The notes under the pieces are model-generated. The model had not been told where the DNA came from and searched no databases. It was given only the letters and a program-made list of their open reading frames with translations. A program made the translations under genes and the position numbers. A DNA stretch of 10,295 nt from Candidatus Peregrinibacteria bacterium (GTDB lineage Bacteria > Patescibacteriota > Gracilibacteria > UBA1369 > UBA12463): assembly GCA_023245695.1 (NCBI GenBank), contig JAHFJT010000003.1, forward strand, positions 13,509-23,803, in the 5' to 3' direction. Positions 6,478 to 10,295 of this stretch are shown one piece after another (position 1 is the stretch's first letter; every line of letters begins with the position of its first letter).

Positions 6478-7887
6478 ATGTCATCAAGTTCTGATCACCA
6501 TTCCGATAAAATCCCTACGCGAGAAATCTTCGATCTTCCGCGAATATCAACAGGTAAGTACGAGGCTCCGTCACTGCCTCTGCAAGTTCAATATGGACCA
6601 CGGTCAGGCGCGATACAGATTCCAGAGAGTGAGCGTGAAATTCTGGAGCAGTTCGCATCATGGGAGCAGAATCCTCCGTTTGAGCAGTATGGCCGAAGTG
6701 CACACATGCAGCGACAAACACCACTGAAAATTGGGAGCGATACGATCTATGGATATAAGCTCAAAGGTGTTGGAAACTTCGATCCTAAAACAGAAAAAAT
6801 CTCACCGCCACGTGGAGACTCGTATCAAGCAAAAACGGGAACGCGCGATCTATTTGGAAATGTTGTGAACGAAAAGCCAGTCATTCTGATACATCAGGGC
6901 ATTTCCGATGATGGAAGTTTTCGACCCATTCTTGATCCCAAGAAACCTGTTGGTGGTCTCGCATCAGGCAGAGGACAGAGAGAATTTGAAAATGCGGTAA
7001 AGCTTCATGATGCTGGCGTGCTCGCATGTCTCCCGATCGAATGGGGACGGTACCCGTCAGTTATGTGGGAAGGTCAGCCGACGGAGTTTGTCATCCTAGG
7101 GCTTCCGGGCGAGGATAAGCAACGACTTACGGAGTACTTCGAGCCAAGTCCTGATCGTGGAAGATGGGGTATCGGTAAAGCCATGCACCAGCTTCTCTCA
7201 ACGCGCTGTAACGTGCAGAATGAATCGGAAAAAACTCAGGTACTCCTCATCTCTGTCGCAGAGATGGCCATGAATATCGGAAAGCTTCTTAGGAAAGCGC
7301 ATACACAGGCAGGTGTAGCCCGATTTGCCTCACACCTTGGAAATTTTAGTTTCGCACCCGATATGCGAGGAGTGATTCTTCATGATCTCGACTCTTCGGT
7401 ATCACTCAGAGATCTTTCGCCAACAGCACAGAGCCTGACGATAATTCGAGATATTGAGAGCGCAATATTCGGTTTTTTGCATAGCATAGCTCATGCAAAT
7501 ATCCTGTACATCGCAGAAAATCAGGACATGTTTACGCACTACAATCTCTTTCAATCGCTTTTACAGGGATACTTTGGTGGAGATGTCGATAGTGCGGCAA
7601 TTCAGCACGCTGGAAGAAGTGTCATGGCTATGTTTTTGGAACTCATGAAGGGTCGAGGACTAAATCCATCCGCTGATCAGCAGCAAATGTGGCTCGCGAT
7701 TGCAGGTCACAATATGCCGCCTCACGCTATGAAAGAGGTATTTAGTCTCTACGAAAAAAGTTCCCTCAATCAAAAAATACCTCTCCCGTACAAAAAACCG
7801 AAACTCGAAGAGAACATTGCTCGGTACCAGCAGCAGATGGGAGAAGTCTATATACGAGAAGCTGCAAAGCTTTCCAGCAGCCGCTAA
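6478..7887 (+). CDS. Uncharacterised 469-residue protein with faint SelO/kinase-like motifs
   Basis: I do not recognise the family. It has no signal peptide or TM segment and is probably cytoplasmic. Several stretches recall kinase-fold enzymes in the right order: YKLKGVG (93-99) resembles the QLKGAG segment of SelO AMPylases; GRGQREFENAVKLHDAGV (164-181) resembles SelO's RSSIREF helix, with Glu169 a candidate partner of a lysine at 94 or 96; and LLRKAHTQAGV (270-280), SHLGNFSF (285-292) and ILHDLDSS (300-307) look like a catalytic loop and a DFG-like metal site (Asn289, Asp303 or Asp305). The usual HRD aspartate position holds Ala284, so it may be an atypical kinase, an AMPylase-like enzyme or a pseudokinase. 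The length is near that of SelO (about 480), but the full SelO signature is absent. The ATG at 6478 has only a weak AAGG upstream. It stands just before a small protein and a methyltransferase. Confidence 0.75.
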   Translation: MSSSSDHHSDKIPTREIFDLPRISTGKYEAPSLPLQVQYGPRSGAIQIPESEREILEQFASWEQNPPFEQYGRSAHMQRQTPLKIGSDTIYGYKLKGVGNFDPKTEKISPPRGDSYQAKTGTRDLFGNVVNEKPVILIHQGISDDGSFRPILDPKKPVGGLASGRGQREFENAVKLHDAGVLACLPIEWGRYPSVMWEGQPTEFVILGLPGEDKQRLTEYFEPSPDRGRWGIGKAMHQLLSTRCNVQNESEKTQVLLISVAEMAMNIGKLLRKAHTQAGVARFASHLGNFSFAPDMRGVILHDLDSSVSLRDLSPTAQSLTIIRDIESAIFGFLHSIAHANILYIAENQDMFTHYNLFQSLLQGYFGGDVDSAAIQHAGRSVMAMFLELMKGRGLNPSADQQQMWLAIAGHNMPPHAMKEVFSLYEKSSLNQKIPLPYKKPKLEENIARYQQQMGEVYIREAAKLSSSR

Positions 7888-7888
7888 C

Positions 7889-7917
7889 TGGCCAGGAGAT
7901 TCAAAAAGTGATACAAT
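7889..7917 (+). promoter_or_regulatory. Candidate promoter for the 63-residue gene
   Basis: TGGCCA (7889-7894) is followed after 17 bp by TACAAT (7912-7917), which carries an extended -10 TGA. The -35 lies in an 8-bp palindrome, CTGGCCAG (7888-7895), directly after the preceding stop codon. The predicted start near 7924 gives a leader of about 23 nt. Confidence 0.45.
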
Positions 7918-7946
7918 CGCTCCTTACTCTCTAACGCGACCAATGT

Positions 7947-8138
7947 ATGCCAAAAAAACTGCATAGTAATTTCGACGACGCGAGAAATGAGCTTCTGCAA
8001 AAGGGGGCAGAGTACGTGCCAGACGTCGACGATATCAATAAGGGAAGTCCAGGTGCACACTGGGATGGACGCCAAAAGAATGGCGCCGAGTGGCACATTA
8101 TTAAAGAAACCGATACTCGGGTGGAGATTCGATGGTAG
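7947..8138 (+). CDS. Small protein, 63 residues, unknown function
   Basis: This is a short, charged, soluble protein starting MPKKLHSNFDDARNELL. Its second half has conspicuous aromatic and histidine positions: GSPGAHWDGRQKNGAEWHII (33-52) and a final VEIRW (59-63). Alternating residues there suggest a short beta hairpin or sheet. The GxHWD pattern is loosely like motifs in some polymorphic-toxin C-termini, but I cannot assign a family. It lacks a leader/core architecture, a GG cleavage site or cysteines, so a RiPP precursor is possible but not supported. A separate promoter candidate, the absence of other good frames in this gap and a sensible composition support it being real. No Shine-Dalgarno precedes the ATG. 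An upstream ATG at 7943 in another frame gives only seven codons. Confidence 0.6.
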   Translation: MPKKLHSNFDDARNELLQKGAEYVPDVDDINKGSPGAHWDGRQKNGAEWHIIKETDTRVEIRW

Positions 8139-8164
8139 TCACAGCTTTAATATTCCCGAGATTC

Positions 8165-8193
8165 TTGACAAAAGGTTATTAAATAGGTTTAAT
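8165..8193 (+). promoter_or_regulatory. Strong promoter for the methyltransferase gene
   Basis: A perfect TTGACA (8165-8170) is followed after 17 bp by TTTAAT (8188-8193, one mismatch). The predicted start near 8200 gives a leader of about 16 nt to the ATG at 8216. This placement decides the start codon: an in-frame ATG at 8192 overlaps the -10 box and would not be transcribed. Confidence 0.65.
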
Positions 8194-8215
8194 GCGCCTC
8201 CTTTTAGTATGCAGT

Positions 8216-9214
8216 ATGATTGATCATAAAAACTACTCCACGCCGGAACCGCTTGCGAATATTGTCAAAGAGCTTTCCAATCCTGGCCTGTCGCAAGAAC
8301 AGCACCGAGATGACGTGAATAGACTCGTCATGAATTTTGTCATGAAATTTATCGCAGAATTTCTTGATGCTCCCGGCATGGCGATCGACGAATTGCGTCT
8401 GCACGCAGAGAGTATTGTGGGCAGTGAGAAGGACAAGCGAGGGCGTGGGATCGAAGCCGTAAAAAGAATGATCCAGCATCAGCTCGAAAGAAAGAGCGGA
8501 CTCGAGTATCAAGATGACTCATTTCCTATTGAGTGCATTCTCGATGTACAAGCAACGGCGGCTATTGTGAAAGAGATTATCTTCAATGATCGATTCGAGA
8601 AAAGGCAGGACTTCGTAGGATTAGATCTAGGATCAGGATCAGGAATTCTTAGTCTTGCAGCATATATTACTTCCCAGCGTGCTCGAATTCAGAGAGTGCT
8701 GATAATGGGAATGGATCGACAGCAGAAGGCTTTGAATAAGTCACAGGAGATGTTCAGAAAAGTGGCTCCTCGTGCAACATTTCAGACAATACCTGCCGAC
8801 ATTCGTCGACCAGATATTATGACACTGTTTGAGGGATTGCCCTTGAGCTCTTGGATAAGCGAGACGATTAGTACCGGGACGGTGCAGATCAGAATTCAGG
8901 ATAATGACGTCTGTGTACCGCGGAGTGAGGCTGCACAATTTGCCATCATGTTAGATTCTTTGCATGATCCCTATGTGGAAGTCCTGGCAAATACGGTACG
9001 GGGACGAAGACATTTTATCGACGATGTGAAAAAAGGAAGAACCGCCATGTTCCCTGATCTTGCGAACGGCTTGTATGCGCCCAATCCGAAAGATCCTCGT
9101 ATTACATTGCGAACAGGCACGGCCAAAACCGCCATTCCACTGCAAAATATCGGACAAGAATTTTCAGAATTTGAAGATTTTGGGAGTCATCATAAGCGAT
9201 TCCCGTTTCTATAG
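8216..9214 (+). CDS. Class I SAM-dependent methyltransferase, substrate unknown
   Basis: From the ATG at 8216 the protein has 332 residues. Residues 1-130 are mainly helical, with no recognised domain. The Rossmann-fold core then begins: FVGLDLGSGSGILSLAA (133-149) is motif I for SAM binding, IMGMDRQQ (163-170) is the acidic end of strand 2 (Asp167 would bind the SAM ribose), and SSWISETIST (211-220) resembles the post-motif acidic loop seen in PRMT-like enzymes. A beta-rich C-terminal part (223-332) follows. Motif I resembles the protein arginine methyltransferase form, but the double-E loop and THW motifs of true PRMTs are not evident, so the substrate is open. The alternative start at 8192 would add eight residues (MRLLLVCS) and lies in the promoter, so I reject it. 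The 25-bp gap to the convergent next gene shows no terminator. Confidence 0.85.
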   Translation: MIDHKNYSTPEPLANIVKELSNPGLSQEQHRDDVNRLVMNFVMKFIAEFLDAPGMAIDELRLHAESIVGSEKDKRGRGIEAVKRMIQHQLERKSGLEYQDDSFPIECILDVQATAAIVKEIIFNDRFEKRQDFVGLDLGSGSGILSLAAYITSQRARIQRVLIMGMDRQQKALNKSQEMFRKVAPRATFQTIPADIRRPDIMTLFEGLPLSSWISETISTGTVQIRIQDNDVCVPRSEAAQFAIMLDSLHDPYVEVLANTVRGRRHFIDDVKKGRTAMFPDLANGLYAPNPKDPRITLRTGTAKTAIPLQNIGQEFSEFEDFGSHHKRFPFL

Positions 9215-9239
9215 AGCGGTACAAGAATCTGCACAGGTT

Positions 9240-10295
9240 CTACTTCTTCACGCCACGTAGAAGTGCAATCCACTCATGCTGTCTTTGGAGCATGACGCCA
9301 AAAGCAGCGAGCACGAGGATAAAATTCACCACCGAACCGACGACCGGAACCAGGGAGATCAAGGTGTAGGCAAGGAGACCGAGGGCCATAATGCCGTAGG
9401 TTCGTCGTGGAGAACGAGGCTTGGGTTTGAAGATGAGGTTGCCGAGGAAGAGGCCCACTACGAGCTGTGAAAGGTACCAGAGTGCGCCAGCACCAGCCGC
9501 AAGAATGCTGCCGAGTGGAGCGCCGATGATCGTCACGAGACAGAAAATAATGAACGCACCGCCAGCGGTGAGGCCGAGGAAACCGAGGCCGAGACTTTTC
9601 CAGAAACTCTTCCGGAGAAGTTCAGGACGCTTAGAGAATTCTTGAGGAAAGAAAGCAAAGAGCGCCGCGCCTACTACAAGAAGTGCGAGGAAGTTCCAGA
9701 ATCGGACAAGCAGCATGCCGACACTATAGAATCCAAAAATTAAAGTTTTAACGCTTTCGTGGGAGGGGACAGTTCGGTCAGTTTTTCCAGTGACCGTTCC
9801 AGGGGGGATGACCGTGATATTTTTAGAAGAGTAGAGGAGGTTACCCCGAATTTTGGCACTTTGAGAAACACTAAGGTAGTCACTCGTATCCACTTGCACA
9901 TTGCCATTGATCCAACCCTTAATTTTCATAATAGCCGCAGAGCCTGAGACGTTCTCGGTAATATTTCCATCGATACTAACAACACCACCGTGAACCATGA
10001 CACTTCCTCCGACGCTGCCACTTTTTGAGAGTTCAAGATTGCCACCAACTGCGATGAGGTCGTCTTTAACATTGCCTGTAACAGTAACACTTCCGCCAGC
10101 AACACGAATATCATCACCGACATTCCCTGAAATCGTGACGCGACCGCCGAGCACGAGCACATCGCCCGAAACATCATCATCGATATTCACTGTGCCACCC
10201 AGAACCGTGACGTCGCCATTGACCGGTTGATCGATCGTGACTTCACCGCCCGCGGCGTATAGGTCATCATTCAGCGGATTTTTCATCGAAAGATC
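9240..10295 (-). CDS. Bactofilin-like polymer-forming repeat protein with membrane domain (5' end outside window)
   Basis: The frame is open at the window edge. The first ATG (10286-10284) is followed by NDDLYAAGGEVTI, the middle of a repeat, so the real start and probably a signal peptide lie beyond 10295. Counting from that ATG, residues 7 to about 165 contain degenerate units of about 17 residues, consensus DxxVxGGxVxIxGxVxG (for example DVLVLGGRVTISGNVGD at 42-58), as in bactofilin/polymer-forming beta-helices. From about 178 the protein turns hydrophobic, with segments near 180-212, 230-256, 258-287 and 297-333 that suggest four to six TM helices, and it ends in a short basic tail (RGVKK). 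A surface-exposed beta-helix anchored by a membrane domain is the likely layout. Its exact role (envelope organisation, polymer scaffold) is unknown. Confidence 0.85.
   Translation of the reverse strand, partial: DLSMKNPLNDDLYAAGGEVTIDQPVNGDVTVLGGTVNIDDDVSGDVLVLGGRVTISGNVGDDIRVAGGSVTVTGNVKDDLIAVGGNLELSKSGSVGGSVMVHGGVVSIDGNITENVSGSAAIMKIKGWINGNVQVDTSDYLSVSQSAKIRGNLLYSSKNITVIPPGTVTGKTDRTVPSHESVKTLIFGFYSVGMLLVRFWNFLALLVVGAALFAFFPQEFSKRPELLRKSFWKSLGLGFLGLTAGGAFIIFCLVTIIGAPLGSILAAGAGALWYLSQLVVGLFLGNLIFKPKPRSPRRTYGIMALGLLAYTLISLVPVVGSVVNFILVLAAFGVMLQRQHEWIALLRGVKK

Noticed and set aside
7947..8138. 63-residue protein as a RiPP precursor
   Set aside because: No leader/core division, GG or other protease site, and no cysteine or repeated core residues. 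The neighbours are not recognised RiPP enzymes. Kept only as one possibility.
9926..10286. Degenerate DNA repetition at about 51-bp steps
   Set aside because: It is the coding consequence of the 17-residue protein repeat in the bactofilin-like gene, not an independent DNA repeat.
1..10295. Search for tRNA or rRNA genes, CRISPR arrays and IS ends
   Set aside because: No cloverleaf-like segment, regularly spaced long repeats, or terminal inverted repeats with a transposase were seen on either strand.

Overview
The window looks like a compact bacterial chromosome segment, probably from the Patescibacteria (candidate phyla radiation) or a similar streamlined lineage. That placement is inference. 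It rests on tight spacing of housekeeping genes among unrecognised secreted proteins, almost no Shine-Dalgarno sequences, pyrimidine-rich stretches before several starts, and a stop-codon set without TGA (6 TAG, 4 TAA). No gene here fixes the taxonomy, and nothing indicates a phage, plasmid, IS element, CRISPR array, rRNA or tRNA.

Layout. Positions 1-3072 lie on the minus strand. Read in the direction of transcription they are: a single-TM extracytoplasmic protein with propeller-like repeats (3072-2119), tsaD for tRNA t6A37 synthesis (2076-1042), a small secreted cysteine-containing protein (1029-451), and the first 120 codons of hisS (361-1), which has its own candidate promoter. A divergent plus-strand CCA tRNA nucleotidyltransferase (3134-4459) meets a convergent secreted Ig-domain protein (5648-4506). 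A 244-bp intergenic region (5649-5892) follows and is rich in signals: a promoter, inverted repeats, a 14-bp palindrome and a three-copy 10-bp-phased repeat. Then come a TTG-started hypoxanthine-type phosphoribosyltransferase (5893-6438) and three unrecognised or partly recognised plus-strand genes (6478-7887, 7947-8138, 8216-9214). The window ends with a minus-strand membrane protein carrying bactofilin-like 17-residue repeats (10295-9240, 5' end outside).

Functional picture. Three genes act on tRNA: HisRS charges it, TsaD modifies A37, and the CCA enzyme matures the 3' end. Hpt recycles purines. Three or four proteins are exported or membrane-anchored and probably act at the cell surface. 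The most unusual part is 6478-9214: a 469-residue protein with faint SelO/protein-kinase-like motifs, a 63-residue small protein and a class I SAM methyltransferase. Each appears to have its own sigma70-type promoter and a short leader. They could form an uncharacterised modification system, but the sequence does not prove that they work together.
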